From: Gautieria morchelliformis
Lineage: Eukaryota; Basidiomycota; Agaricomycetes; Gomphales; Gomphaceae
Assembly: GCA_015179125.1 (NCBI GenBank)
Contig: WHVA01000284.1
Location: forward strand, 62,001-126,000
Reading direction: 5' to 3'
DNA: 64,000 nt
The notes beneath the pieces are model-generated. The model saw nothing but the letters and a program-made list of their open reading frames with translations, ran no database searches and was not told where the DNA came from. Shown piece by piece: positions 23,990 to 36,768 of this stretch. The stretch's first letter is position 1; the number at the start of each line of letters is the position of its first letter. Position numbers and translations under genes: made by a program.

Positions 23990-26031
23990 ATGGATGCAGA
24001 CCAAGCAGGTTCTGCAGACTATGTTTTGCCTGTCATACCGTTTCAGTTGCCCAAGACCAGGCTGAGAATCGTTGCATCTTACTGGCTCATTTTCATCCTG
24101 GGACTCCCGCTCTGGTGGATCACGACTAGTATAGAACGTTTGGCATTACCTGTGGAACGTGTCAAGTCCATTGCCAGCGTGACAGAGGTGTGAGGACATC
24201 CTTTTGAGGTTGTAGTAGCCTACTTATTGTCTGGTTTGAATGCGATAGCTTCGCTTTCCTTTGGATATTTCCATTGAACCAGGGCTCGTTGAACCCGTGC
24301 AGAGTAGTTCAAATCTCTCGAGTTTAGCGCAAGGCGTAGAAGCTCTACTCGCAGATGAGATAAAAAATAACTCTGTGGCGTGGAGGGGACTAGACGTCAG
24401 TGTGAATGTAAACGTAAGTCGACGACCATGAGTTCATTTCTATCCTCACGACATGGCCGCGTAAGGGTGCACGTCACACCAGACGCAGAGGGACGACGTA
24501 TAGAGTGGAAGTACATTCTGGAGCTTCTGAAGATCGGCCTGCCCTGTGGCTCACCGATCGCTCGCTTCATGTAAGGGACAATTCCTCAAGCAACGACCCC
24601 TGTACGTCGTGCAATTGGTACCCTGTTCCAGAATACTGATGATTTTACATGTGCACGTGCATCCTATAGCTGTACTCAGCACTATACTAGCATCCGCACT
24701 ATCTAGCTTACTAGTCCCACAGCAATCAATAAGCTTACAAGAACGCCTCGTTGCACGATATGCGAACAGATTCCGTCTTGCTTTCTCATTATTAAACGAG
24801 GATGCTGCAGCTGGACACTCAGTGCTAGGATGGGATCTTAAATCCGCCGTCGAAGGTGAGTCTTGTTGTGTGTTATCGGAACGCTACTCTTCATGAGACC
24901 TCACCGCTCCTATCACTTTTTTTCGTGCTGTATCGATGATAGATTACCTCTCCCCTGTGTTGTCACAACTCAGCACTCTCCACGACTTCACTGTTGAATC
25001 GCAAGTCCAGTTCCATGCCCCACTCGCGTTTGATCCTCCACAGTCGCTATCAGCAAACAATGAGGTGCAGCATATTCTAGGAGATGAAGAGCTGAAGATG
25101 TTTATTAATTCGGCTGATTGGACATTGGGTCAGTCACGATTTCCTTAGCGTATTTTTAAACACATTTGCATCTGATATCACCATATCCTAGCATCTAGTG
25201 TCTCGGATGACCCAGTCCTACATTTTATTCTCTTCGTGCCTTCAGCGCAACGGCGCCCTCTGACTGTCCGCACTTATTCAGGTGCGCAATGTGCCACATC
25301 ATCCTGGACAAGTTGCATATGCCTTTTTTCTGCAGGAAAAACGTCGGATTCATTCATAGTTCCCCAATGGGGCGGCGTCGTTATTCTCGACCCGTCTTCT
25401 CTGCATACAAAGAACCAGTCTTCGCATCAAAATGGTATACATTTATCAACGATAGATATGACGGATTCTTTCAACGCTTTCCGTACTCAATTGCTCGCTC
25501 TTCTTGGCGTGTCCCCTCTTCCTTCCTCCATATCAACTGGCTCATCCTTTCCGCGCGGGCAGCTCAGTGATTGGCAACTGGATACTCTACTTCGAAGACG
25601 TGCATTGGAAAATACACGAGATAGTAAAGAGGCGCTCTCAAGCATTGTAAAGCTTGTTGACCAGATCGAAAATATGCCAGTGGGACAAGACGTCAAGGGA
25701 GACGTGCAGGGAGCTTTGGATGCCATCGAGCAGGTCAGTCGCTTTCTGATTTAATTTCAAATACCTCAGTGTGTAATTTCTCCAGGTGTATTTCAGCGTG
25801 TCTGGGTCGCCGCAAACAACTCTTGAGAACTCTGCACGAGCAAATACACTTTCCTCGCGAGCTTTTTTCAATCCAGGCATGTTGGCACTGCTTTACTTTC
25901 CTGCCGAGCACAAGTACGCAGTATATATACCCTTATTTGCACCTGTCTCGGTACCGCTGGTTGTAGCCGTACTCCGAGAAATCAACCGGTGGAGACGAGA
26001 ACGGACACATGGCAGACAAAAAACGGATTGA
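23990..26031 (+). CDS. GPI17: GPI transamidase subunit PIG-S (Gpi17)
   Basis: Subunit of the ER GPI-transamidase complex that attaches GPI anchors to proteins. The first exon gives RLRIVASYWLIFILGLPLWWITTSIERLALP, the N-terminal membrane segment and the family block ending TTSIERL.LP. Middle exons give DYLSPVLSQLSTLHDFTVESQV, FIVPQWGGVVILDP and the long helical part NAFRTQLLALLGVSPLP. The end has FFNPGMLALLYFPAEHKYAVYIPLFAPVSVPL, the C-terminal membrane segment, followed by a basic cytosolic tail. This two-membrane-anchor layout is normal for PIG-S. The start at 23990 is in frame with the first membrane segment. Complete in appearance, with about seven exons. Confidence 0.9.
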
Positions 26032-28058
26032 GTGGTGGAAGTCATCCTCTGGAATTCATTTCCCACAATCTGTTTATTTATTTAGTTTTGTGATACAAGC
26101 TGAGCTCTCCATAGACTTGCTACAAGCGGTTGAGTCACGAATATTGCAATGTCTTGTATGTTGACTCGGATTTGCCGTCCAAATCTAGACCTGTCCGCGA
26201 CCACTTGTGACTGATCGCTGGATCCCTATCGATCTCGACGACACATTTCTTGGAATCTGTGGCTGGCTTGATAACTACAAACAAAAGTAACACGCCATAA
26301 TAGGAAGCTCATGTCGTTGGTTCTACTGTTAGTGCTTTATCCCCACACATGCCCCCGTACGTTAACGTGGCTTGCCTCACGGAGTTTTGTCCCACCGGCT
26401 TTGCATGGCATCCAAGGTACCGTTAGTTGCTAACAACTTAAGCTCACAGGATAGCCGCTACAGTCTTTCGAAAAAGTTTCAGTCTCGGCCTATCGTAGCG
26501 GGAAACACTTCATTCGAAACGAGCTTCGTTAAACCGTTGTATCGCGAGCCCAGTTCTATAACCTTCCAATACGTTTTGCCCTAAGGAAAAGGCTTTATCT
26601 CTTTTTAATCCGAACCTCTCCTAGCTCTGCGGTTCTGACAGACAACCTCGCCACCAACCAACCGTACATTTGACAATATGACCTTGACTGATCCAGAGTC
26701 AACCTCCATCTAATTTGGTATCGCAATTCGAGCCTGGTCGGTCGTCTTCGCAGCCGATGCCTTTGTCTCCCCCAGAAATTCACTGAAAGCATAGACCTCA
26801 TCACGCTCAGATGTCGCCGGGGAAGCCTGCGAATACACATCTCTCACATACGCTACTAGTACCGACCCCAATATTCAGGTGATCCAAAAGCAGTGGACCC
26901 TTTCAAAACGGGCATCGCAGGCGTCCCATTGGAGCTCCTTCTCTCCTTCCGAGAAATCATCATCGACACGGCTCTTTATGATGCAGAAAGAAGCATTTGA
27001 AGTATTGTACGTTAGAGGTACGCACGAGTATTATTCCCGGTTCCATGGCGGCCCTTTTAGTCAACGTCTACGTGGTGCAAGGCATGGGCATTTGTGTGAC
27101 GTGTGCAAGAGAAGCATAGGGCCTCGTACAGATTACAAAGTTTGTCGTTGTCTTCTACATTTTGAGCTTGACATATTGGATTTACTAGAACGATGGTTTT
27201 AACACGCGATCAACAGCCTGTTACTTATCGAAATATTCGCTGTCACTTTGCCGCACCCCTTCCCTATGTCACCTCGCTACGTTTCAGTTGAACCTGGGTC
27301 ATTTCCCTCACATAACTCGCGACCCGCCTGGCCGGGGGCTTTCAATCTTCCCATGTATTAGTACTCCCTCTCATCACAGACTTGACCCTTACAAGATATC
27401 CCTCTTTCTCCAAGTTTCACCAGCTCAGACACGATGTGATTCGTAATATCTTGCCAGGACATGGCACGTTGAATTACCTAGGACCTTCGCTTCACGTGGC
27501 TCTGCTGGGAACTTGAAAGCAGGTGCAGCTCAATACATTACCAGGTATCCCTGGAGCAGCTGTAGATATTAAGGCCATGGATCTCGTACAAAGCCTTCCC
27601 ACAATGGGTCACAGGTGGATGCTGCTACTCGGAGTTGACTAGTTATTTTAGAAGGATTTGCATAATAGCATTGAACTTGATATTATAACTCAGAACTGTG
27701 GCACTGTTTCGCATACACATTTCTACAATACTACTAACCACTATAAATCGGAGGGAGTCTTAAATAAGCCAAATAAGTAGATTTGGCATGGGTATGTTGA
27801 GTACTTACGGTCCTCAGCGGCCTTCTGAAGAGAAAGTTTTGAACAAAATATGACAAGTTGCATCAGAGTAGATCAGAATCAATTTGTAAAGAAAAAATTA
27901 ATATTCATGGACGGCAACCAGCCGGGTTGCGTACATCACAAGAAGGTTAATGCTTAGGGCCGTCGGCCACCAGTGATGAAACGAGACTGCGTGACAGCTT
28001 GTGACAGCATTCCATTTGGCTTCCCTCCTTGGATCCTGTATACATATCCGTCTCCGTG
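26032..28058. other. Intergenic region with a possible F-box relic
   Basis: About 2 kb without a clear gene. Apart from the weak F-box-like stretch listed separately (26840-27640), no coherent exon chain was found. The last part must contain the promoter of the SANT-domain gene that starts at 28059. Confidence 0.45.
26840..27640 (+). pseudogene. Possible decayed F-box protein gene
   Basis: A short stretch near 26905 reads TGIAGVPLELLLSFREIIID, which resembles the LPLELLL start of fungal F-box domains. Further right, in another frame, come LTLTRYPSFSKFHQLRHDV and GTLNYLGPSLHVALLG, which look like the Leu-rich tail of such proteins. No intact frame or sensible set of splice sites links them. 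Either this is a broken host gene or the resemblance is chance; confidence is low. Confidence 0.3.
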
Positions 28059-31000
28059 ATGTCTCGTGGCTCTCCTCGACGCTCCTTTTCTCCAATTAGG
28101 CCCATGGCGCAATCCTATAGCGACAGACGTCGCCCAAGTAACTATCCTCCTCACCAATATGACGTCCGTTAATTCCAAAGTTACTAAATAGAGGTCTCTG
28201 ACAATTTCACTCCTTAGCGTCTTTATACTCCAAACGATCTAAATCGGCCCGTAGAACCACAGCCTTTTAGACCATCATGGGAGGAGAATGATAGGGCACT
28301 TCTTCCCAGAGCACACTCACCGGTTGATCCTCATCGAGCTAGGCTTCCTGCTCTGCATGATCCCTCTTATGATGATAGGCCCCATCACACAATAACGCCT
28401 TTTCGCGATGTAAATTTTCCTCTCTATCAGGAAAGGCCACTTACTCCTGGTGCTTTGCCACCCTTCCGGGATATGGTTGTACCTTCTTTCCGAGATAGAA
28501 CTGTAGCTCCAGCACCTGTATCACCAGGCGGGGCGATCTCTTTTCAGGATTACCCAATGGATCCCTACAACCCTGATGGAAGATCTCATACACACGACCA
28601 CTGGTCTCCTGGAGCACCTCAGACGAGCGCAACTTCTTCATGGGATCCTAGAAACCAGCGTCTGGACCAATGGGATTGGCCATCTAGAGCCAATGTACCC
28701 CCGGCATATCCAATATCCAGACCGCATGCAAACGTTGGTCAGAGGTCATTTCTGGAGCCATCTCAAGCCTGGAAGCGTGCTAGGGAAGAGCGTGATCGAC
28801 AACTAAGGTGAATTGTAGTCCGGTTTGTCGTCATACCTTTGCATTTCATAGATCTCACCGAGTTTCATAGCATTGAATATCGCACATTCATCCCATCAGA
28901 TACATATATTCCCGATGGCACGCGGGATGCCGGTACCTCTGTTCCGATGGATATGATGCAACATTCGAACGATGTCCAAGATTTCCAAGCCAGGCGGTTT
29001 CGCCAACCACCACCAAATCCTCTGCCTCCTCAAATGGAGCAACGAGTCCGTTATCCTGATCGATCATTTCCACCAGAACGACGTCCACAAGACAACGGTT
29101 GGCGTGGACCTGCTTTTTCGAATCCGCGTCGACCGCTTCATCGTATTTCTGCTCGAATATCAGCACGTCCCAAGCGATCAGCGTCCCCCACCTCAGCCTC
29201 CTCGGATTCATCTGGTTCTGCCCCCACGCGTTCACGACAGAAAAGTAGGTCAGTGTCTCGCAGCCGATCACGTCTGTCCTCGTTGGAAACAGACTCTCGT
29301 CGTGAATTCGGGCCAGCCCCTGTTGTCGGCCGTCGATCTTCACCTCCACGCAGACGTTCCCCCGAGCTTACCTCGCGTAAAGCGATTTCGAGTCCTATAC
29401 GTTCTACCCTCGGGCGAGCTCATGCTTTGCCAAGTCATACCCAGACAATTCCGCCCTCTACTTCCGGTTTTACTGATGCTCGTCTACCCTCAGCTTCGTC
29501 TATTCTCCCGGCGAGTTTTGTCTTACGTCCTCCTGGAAAAGTCGAAACCACACGACAGCGTGATGAAAAAATAATTTCTCGAAGATCCCCCTCTGTTTCT
29601 TCACAGGTGTCCCAAAGCTCAATTCGATCCTCTGTTCATTCCCCGCCAGATGTGATTACTACCGAGATTCCTCCTGATCCCCCCGCTGATAAGGCTGGGT
29701 CCACAACGTTACCTGTTTTACCTAAAGCTTCCGAAGCTCCCCGGGTCTCTGAGTCTCCCCCTCGCCCTTGCCCCCCCCCGCGGATGAGCCTGAGTTTGAG
29801 TTGCCCGGAATGCGTTTTCAAAAGGATGGTGCATTAAAACCTGGATTGTCCCCCCCTTCACCGATATCCGGGTTGGACATTAAAGTCAACCTTACTAATA
29901 TAGGTCATCACTCATAATGTTGACTCGTCGACCTACCATGCTGAAGTACTGCCCATTTAGAGTCTCCCACATCCATTGAAAATCTACCCGTCGTAGCTGC
30001 TGAGTTCAGTTCTACCCAAGAAGGTATAATTCGAATTATTCGGCGTAATTTTCGTCTCAATCATTGCGTTCAGTTGATACACCGGTTGGGATCACAACAT
30101 CCAGTCATATTTTGGAAAGAGAAAACACTGACGATACCAAGGGCAATACTCCGGTGCTTCAGCCGGATTTGATCCCTTCCCCCTCCACTGTACCAAGCAG
30201 GTTACTCAAAAGCGACGTCCTTCGTCTCAGCCCTCCATTGTCTGAAGCATCACAGTCTAAAACTGCTATTAGCGATGACAGGACTTCCAGCCATCTGGTA
30301 TCCCATCCGTCGTCCAAGGAACATCAATTTTCGGGGATTGTCGAGAAGGCAGAGGTAATCATAGACCTTGAGCGGTCGGAACAGGCGCCAATAGATACGG
30401 GATCTGTTGCACCAGAATCGTCACCTCTCTCAGAGCCCATACCTCTATCGCCGCCGCCAGATCTTCCTGGACTGCAGGAGGACGCGGACGAAGACGAGTC
30501 CTCTATGGATGTCGATGATGAGTCTACTTCAGAAGCCGCAGATGATATTGCGGCAGCTCTTCGTGTCTTTGCTATGGCAAGGGAAGGCAAGGATCTCCAG
30601 ACTCGAAACGAACGTTACGAGCCGATTCTACGGGCTAATCATTCCTTACTTGATGCTCCCTGCACTCGTATAAATACGTCGAACGACGAAGTGGTTCGTG
30701 AGGTTATGGAGGGCTCATTTCAGGCCAGACTTGAGACCCACTCGGCAGTCTCTCAGTCTCTGCTGAAACGCTTCGCGCAAAGGTCTGAAGATTTGGTGGC
30801 CAAGACACGCCGCTTACGAGCAGAATACAAATCGTACCACGACAAATGGGTCGCCAATTGTCGTAAATTGGATCAAAGCATGGCTTCGTCAGCATCGCAA
30901 GGACTTCAAGGACTGCCACCACCTTCTGGTCGAGTCACTCGGCGTTCCACAAAATTGGGTGATGCTGTGAGGTCTGACCTAGAAATGGAACAGATCATTG

Positions 31001-32541
31001 CTTCTCTAGGAAATGAAGATTTGACAGATCCCAATGTTCTCGCGATTCGCAATACTGCTGTCATACCAGACCTGATCACCACTGATCCATCCACAATCGA
31101 TGTTTCCTACAAGGATGACAATGGTCTGGTGGATGATCCTGGGGACATGTTCGATATCTATGACGCTCTTGGACGCTGGACAGACGATGAGAAAGAAACA
31201 TTTCTGCAGAAGTATGGCGAATATCCCAAACAATTCAGCATTATTGCTTCTTTCCTCCCAGGCAAGACTGCAGGTCAATGTGTCATGTTTTATTATCTTC
31301 ACAAGAAGGAGCTGATCGACTTCCGCGCGGCCATCGCGAAGTATGGGCCGAAGCGGAGGCGAAGAGGCGGTCGTAAGTCTGGCAAGGGAAAGGGTAATGC
31401 CTTACTAGCAGATATTGTGAAAACGTCGCGTGCCCAAATTGACCAAGAAGGTACTTTGCACAAACACAGCGATCGATTCCATGCCATTCCCGCCTTTGAC
31501 GGTCGCCACATTCCAAGTCGACGGGATATACAATTGTTACAGACCAATCAAGGCGAGCCATCTCGTCCAATCTCAGAGACAGCAGCGGTCCGAGCAAATC
31601 GTGTAACGGCTCTTCAACAGGAAGAAGATAGTGTCGGTTCTGACGCAGACTCCGGTCGTTCAACTAGGATGCAAAGACCGTCGCAGCGTATAGCTGGAAG
31701 GGGAGGACGTCTCTCGCCTTCAGAGGACGGCGATGAAACTGGAACAGTCGTCATTGCAACGGTCGAGCGCAGAAGACAACCTCGCGTCGTTATCTCCCAA
31801 GATATGACCCGGGGAGTGGGAACACCCCAAGATCCAAAGACCAAATCCCCGGACAAGGGCAAAGAGAAAGAGAAGAGGCTACCTGGCCGACCCCCTAAGA
31901 AAACCAAGGATAGTGCGAAGCTGGGAGATAAAGGAGACAGCTCTCTTCCACCGAAGACTGCGACATCGTACGTTTGGAGCAAAGCGGAAGAGTCAAGGTA
32001 TCTAGCACTCTTGAGTCGCCATGGCCAAGACTACGAGAAGATCGCGGCTGAGTTGCCTGCCAAGACCGCTGTGCAATGCCGCAACTACTTCCAGAACCAT
32101 GTGAAGGGCAGCGACCGCGAACGCATGACGAAGGGATCGAAGAATTCTGCAACAGCACAAGACACCACCAGATCAAAGACCGTGAGTACTAACCATACGG
32201 TCTCCAATCTAAGCGGTTTTGAAACCAAACGATTACATTAGGTTTCTGGATCTAATTCGAGAGGCCAAGTTAACAGCAAAGGGATGAAGGCTAAAGATGC
32301 TGTGAATGGCGACAGTGATACCGGAGGATCCGCTGTACCACGCAGTCAGCGTTCTAGACAACCAGGCGGCAGTCATGGTTCGAAAGGCAAGGAGAAGAAC
32401 CCGGGATTGTCGTCAGAGCGGATGTCAGCTGCGTCCAAAGCCTTATTCACCCCGCCACAATCCCTTGCATCCAGTTCGTCAACAAATGATATATCGAGAC
32501 GGTTGCCAAACTTCACTAAAAGTAAGCGGCTGGATACTTGA
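28059..32541 (+). CDS. SNT1: SANT/Myb-domain corepressor, SNT1/NCoR-like
   Basis: A large nuclear protein of roughly 1,300-1,400 residues. The first exon (MSRGSPRRSFSPIRP) and the next ones form a long disordered Arg/Ser/Pro-rich N-terminus. SANT1 lies near 31150-31320 (ALGRWTDDEKETFLQKYGEY, then FLPGKTAGQCVMFYYLHKKE), and a basic stretch PKRRRRGGRKSGKGKG follows. SANT2 lies near 31965-32105 (YVWSKAEESRYLALLSRHGQ, then LPAKTAVQCRNYFQNH). Two SANT domains separated by a linker are the hallmark of NCoR/SMRT and yeast Snt1, scaffold of the Set3 histone deacetylase complex. An AT-hook-like RLPGRPPKKTK precedes SANT2. The last exons are Ser-rich and end KRLDT. Inner N-terminal borders near 29800-30060 are uncertain. 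Confidence 0.85.
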
Positions 32542-32842
32542 ATGAGTGGGCTGATCGGGGGTGGTGTATGGCCAGATAGAAAGTAACGTTCACTAGTTGC
32601 GGTTCGGGGCTACTCATTTTTATTGAGGATATGTAGTTTGGCTGTTGTTGTGTCACCATTAATCCAACTGAAGATAAAAGCTTTGATTTGATTTGATGAT
32701 ATGTAACCGAAAACGCCGAGTCCACGCCTTGCATAATGGGGAACCAACAAGAGCACCACAGTCTTCATCCTATGCAGAACATAAGGACAAAGAAAAGGCT
32801 ATGGCCCAAGCAATTATATTTGAAAGGACCTTGGTCCGATCG

Positions 32843-33459
32843 TCAACGCCGTCCCTCAACCATGATGATCTGTCCAAAAGACGCATATGTAAGCCTTGGT
32901 AGTAGAGGACAGCTAGTGATGGTACTTGCATGATACCCAAAATTAGTCTTGACCAGGGGTGAAATCACTGGTTTATCCACTGTAGAGGGCTCGAGAGCAA
33001 ATGCAGCATCTTGAAAGGGTCCAACCATGGATCCTCGAGACATGTATCCAAGTGAACCTCCCGCTGCAACTCTCGTGAGTCACCGGTGTTTCTGACTACA
33101 ACTCTTTACCTTTTGCTTTATCTTCGGAGTATTCTTGCGCAACTTTATCGAACCGTTGTCCTTCCTGACAAGGCTTCAAGCATCAGCCGATATCTGGCTC
33201 AAGATATTGAACCAAGTGCCTGGAGCTTGCTCAGAGCTTCCGTGGCCTTGCTATGCTTTTCGCATAGAATATGTCTGACATTGACGGCGGTCGCTGGTTT
33301 CAAGCCTCCTTTGCCCTAGAACACAATGAGCGCTGTACAGCACCCATTGATCGCCAGACAACGTGCCTTCGTAGCCCCCTCCTTTGATTTGTCAGCTCGC
33401 ACACCTTTCTTCTCAGCACCCTTGGCCTTCTTGTCACCGCTCGCTTTCTTTGGTGCCAT
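32843..33459 (-). CDS. PIN4: Parvulin-type peptidyl-prolyl isomerase, Par14/PIN4-like
   Basis: A small (about 130 residues) parvulin. The N-terminus [19 protein letters not shown] is the basic, Lys/Gly-rich tail of Par14 that binds nucleic acids in the human protein. The catalytic domain reads [58 protein letters not shown], then TNFGYH and IIMVEGRR. There is no WW domain, so it is of Par14 rather than Pin1 type. Four introns were traced: 33366-33316, 33219-33165, 33109-33064 and 32929-32870. Three of them begin with GC instead of GT. The ATG at 33459 lies only 152 bases from the RLI1 start, in the opposite direction. Its 3' end converges on SNT1. Confidence 0.9.
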
Positions 33460-33611
33460 AACGAGATTGTGCAGAGGAATCAAATTAATCGAACGCGAGC
33501 ACCTGGGGACACGTGCTAGAGAGTCACGTGACCCTCAGGCGAATCCTTTGGGCGCCAGGAAAACCGTGTGACACTTACAAATCTCAGCTATAGCACATAC
33601 CATATTTCAAG
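33460..33611. promoter_or_regulatory. Compact divergent promoter with two E-boxes (PIN4 and RLI1)
   Basis: Only 152 bases separate the two start codons. Within them are two CACGTG hexamers, at 33510-33515 and 33525-33530. The second lies in the perfect ten-base palindrome gtcacgtgac (33523-33532). CACGTG is bound by bHLH factors such as Cbf1. Their spacing of 15 bases and their place in the middle of the region suggest a shared control site. Occupancy is inferred, not shown. Confidence 0.5.
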
Positions 33612-36004
33612 ATGGCAGACAAAATCACGCGTATAGCCATCGTTGACTCAAATCGATGTCGCCCAAAACGATGCGCTCAAGAATGCAAGAAGGTTGGTCT
33701 TTCAACGTCATCACGACTCTGTGCACTGACATGTCCGGTAGTCGTGTCCAGTAGTAAAGATGGGTTCGTTCGATGCATCACAACAGCCAAAAAAATTACT
33801 TTTAACTCTGCCTAGGGAAGCTATGTATTGAAGTCAAACCCACCGATAAAATTGCTTTCATCTCTGAGGTCCTGTGCATTGGATGCGGTATCTGTGTCAA
33901 GAAGTAAGTATTGCTGCCACTGATCTATTATGGATGCTGACCACCGGAAGATGTCCATTTGAGGCTATAGCAATCATCAATCTTCCAACAAATCTCGAGT
34001 CTCAAGTGACACACCGTTACACCGCTAATGCGTTCAAGCTACATCGGTTGCCAACACCACGACCGGGCCAAGTCCTGGGACTTGTTGGTACAAACGGCAT
34101 TGGAAAGAGCACAGCCCTCAAAATTCTGGCTGGAAAATTGAAACCAAATCTGGGAAGATACGACGTGAGCACACAAAACCATTCACCTCCCTTCCTTGCG
34201 TGAACGATGTCACTGTATATAGGATCCTCCTGATTGGCAAGACATTCTAAAGTACTTCCGTGGATCCGAACTGCAGAACTACTTTACAAAAGTCCTCGAG
34301 GATAATTTGAAGGCCCTGATTAAGCCTCAATACGTCGATCATATCCCACGGGCGATCAAGGGCGACTTGACTGTAAATCAAATGTTAAACCAGAAACTTG
34401 AACTGGACAACAAGCAGCAGATGATAGACGAACTAGAGCTTAATGAGGTACTTGAACGTCAAGTTACTCAGCTAAGCGGTGGAGAATTGCAGCGATTTGC
34501 GATTGCTATGTCATGTATCCAAAAGGCGGATGTGTGAGTACAATTTTCTCTTACATGTACGCTCTTTCCGTTACCTATTTGCTACAGTTATATGTTCGAT
34601 GAGCCATCAAGTTATTTGGACATCAAGCAGCGTTTACGTGCTGCCCAGACAATCCGAGGCTTATTACATCCAGACTGTTATGTTGTAGCCGTCGAGCACG
34701 ACCTTTCAGTTTTGGATTATTTGTCGGATTTCATCTGCTGTTTATATGGTAAACCCAGCATGTATGGTGTCGTGACAATGCCTTACTCTGTCAGGGAAGG
34801 TCCGTCCAGCTGACACATGTTGATCTTTGGGGGCTGATGTGAAATGCAGGAATCAATATCTTCTTGGACGGCTTCGTACCCACTGAAAACTTGCGATTCC
34901 GTGACGAATCCCTTTCATTCAAGATGGTTGAGACGGCAGAAGAGATTCTGATAGACAAATCTCGGCGCTACTCCTATCCTGCCATGACCAAGACGCTTGG
35001 CGGCTTTAAGTTGACGGTTGAAGCTGGCGAATTCACCGATTCTGAAATTATTGTCATGTTGGGCGAGAATGGGACAGGCAAAACAACATTTGTACGACTC
35101 CTTGCAGGCGATAAGCCCGACGTCGAGACGGATGTACAATCTCTAGCCGTCTCACTCAAGCCCCAGACAATATCGCCTAAATTCCCTGGGACGGTACGGA
35201 TGCTATTACTTAAACAAATCAAACAAGCCTTCATGCATCCTCAATTTCAAACCGATGTTGTCAAACCAATGAACCTGGACAACATTATAGATCAGGAGGT
35301 CAAGACATTGTCTGGAGGAGAGTTACAACGAGTCGCCATCGTACTTGCGTTGGGTGGGTCCCATGCCAATCGAAACTGACCAGCACTATATGTCCATAAA
35401 TTATTTACCAGGGAAGCCGAACGTATCTGTGTATCTATTAGATGAACCAAGCAGGTGTGTATGCTCTCATCTATATTTGCGAGGGAGTTATCGACATGTC
35501 TAGTTTCCTCGATTCCGAGCAACGTATCATTGCCAGCAAAGTCATCAAACGGTAAGCTTCTTGGTAGGCTCTTTGAAAGATTGGCTGAAACGTAGCTTTT
35601 TTGACTCAGGTTTATATTGCATGCCAAAAAAACAGCCTTCGTGATCGAACACGACTTCATCATGGCTACTTACCTCGCCGACCGGGTCATTGTTTTCCAG
35701 GGGCAGCCGGCTGTGGCAGCTACTGCTACACCGTAAGTCAATGCAGTGTTATTTAACGTGCATCTGTCTCATACGTGAACTCCGGCCGCCCTCAGCCCTC
35801 AATCGCTTCTAACAGGCATGAACCAATTCTTGGCGTCTTTGGAGATCACCTTCCGACGAGACCCGACTAATTACCGGCCTCGAGTCAACAAGTTAAACAG
35901 TGTAAAGGACAAAGAGCAGAAATGTACGCCAAAGTTTCATCATTCGCTTGTCACCCTCTCACCTCGCCCTAGCCACTGGGAACTACTTCTTCCTAGAGGA
36001 GTAG
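33612..36004 (+). CDS. RLI1: Ribosome-recycling ABC ATPase RLI1/ABCE1
   Basis: A twin-ATPase iron-sulfur protein that splits ribosomes after termination and helps ribosome export and initiation. The N-terminus has the two 4Fe-4S cysteine sets: [20 protein letters not shown] and [19 protein letters not shown]1 carries [19 protein letters not shown], signature [12 protein letters not shown] and [14 protein letters not shown]2 carries [31 protein letters not shown] and [14 protein letters not shown], then [16 protein letters not shown]. The end reads [16 protein letters not shown], and a last small exon gives [10 protein letters not shown] before the stop at 36002, matching the family tail. About ten short introns were joined. 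All motifs are intact, as expected for an essential gene. Confidence 0.96.
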
Positions 36005-36255
36005 CTTGGATTCGCGTTGTTGCACTACCTTGTACTCGTCGTTACCTGTACTCACCTGGGAAATCATGGGTGTATTGATGGCTGTCCCTTCGTCGGATAG
36101 TCGACAGACATGTAATACCCGCAACATGCATGGCAAGGATGTTAGTTAGATGCAATATTAGTAGTACATGGTTGTCTATTTCTTATTTGGAAATGAGCGA
36201 GGCAAGAGGGTAGACTTCACGACGAGAATGTGCTATCAAACGGGAGGGGGGTGAA

Positions 36256-36768
36256 TTATTGTTGAGGCTGGAATAGATGCCGAAACCGAGATGTTTCCGA
36301 TGCTTCAACAACTTTGTTGTAATTTTCAAGGTCCTTGTCAGCTGCAGGACGTCGGGCTCATTGAAGAGTTCACAAGCAGTCATTTGCTTACTGAAATCAG
36401 AGCCCAAGTCCGTGCTGGCTAGCATCATAATCACATTTGCCTCTTCTACCTTTCCGATAACCTCAACATAAGGATCGCTCATGTTACTGGTCTAGTATAA
36501 TACCAGTCTCGTTAGTAGACACATTGTATTGACATTTACAACGGCGACGCACCTTTGATAGCTTTATTTTGACTTCGCCACCGTCACTAGCTTGCACGAT
36601 CGCGGTGTCACCTTGCAGCTATAGTGCAGAAGTATGAGACCTATGCATGAACGTTTCGGGGGAGACATTCGAGGTCACCTTCAGTATCTTAACCCACAAT
36701 CGTACGGTTCGGCCAAGGTAATTTGGAAGCTGCGCAGAATTGGTGTGAGGCGACTGAATGTCAGCCAT
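36256..36768 (-). CDS. RFA3: Replication protein A small subunit (RPA14)
   Basis: The OB-fold subunit that completes the RPA single-strand DNA-binding trimer. The first exon from 36768 reads SAQLPNYLGRTVRLWVKILK. The next gives LQGDTAIVQASDGGEVKIKL, and the third YVEVIGKVEEANVIMMLAST plus DLGSDF. The final exon after a 50-base intron (donor gtaagc) reads TDKDLENYNKVVEASETSRF and ends FQPQQ at 36256. The total is about 110 residues, normal for Rfa3. The start could in principle be an earlier in-frame codon, but MADIQSPHTN leads directly into the conserved block. Confidence 0.88.
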
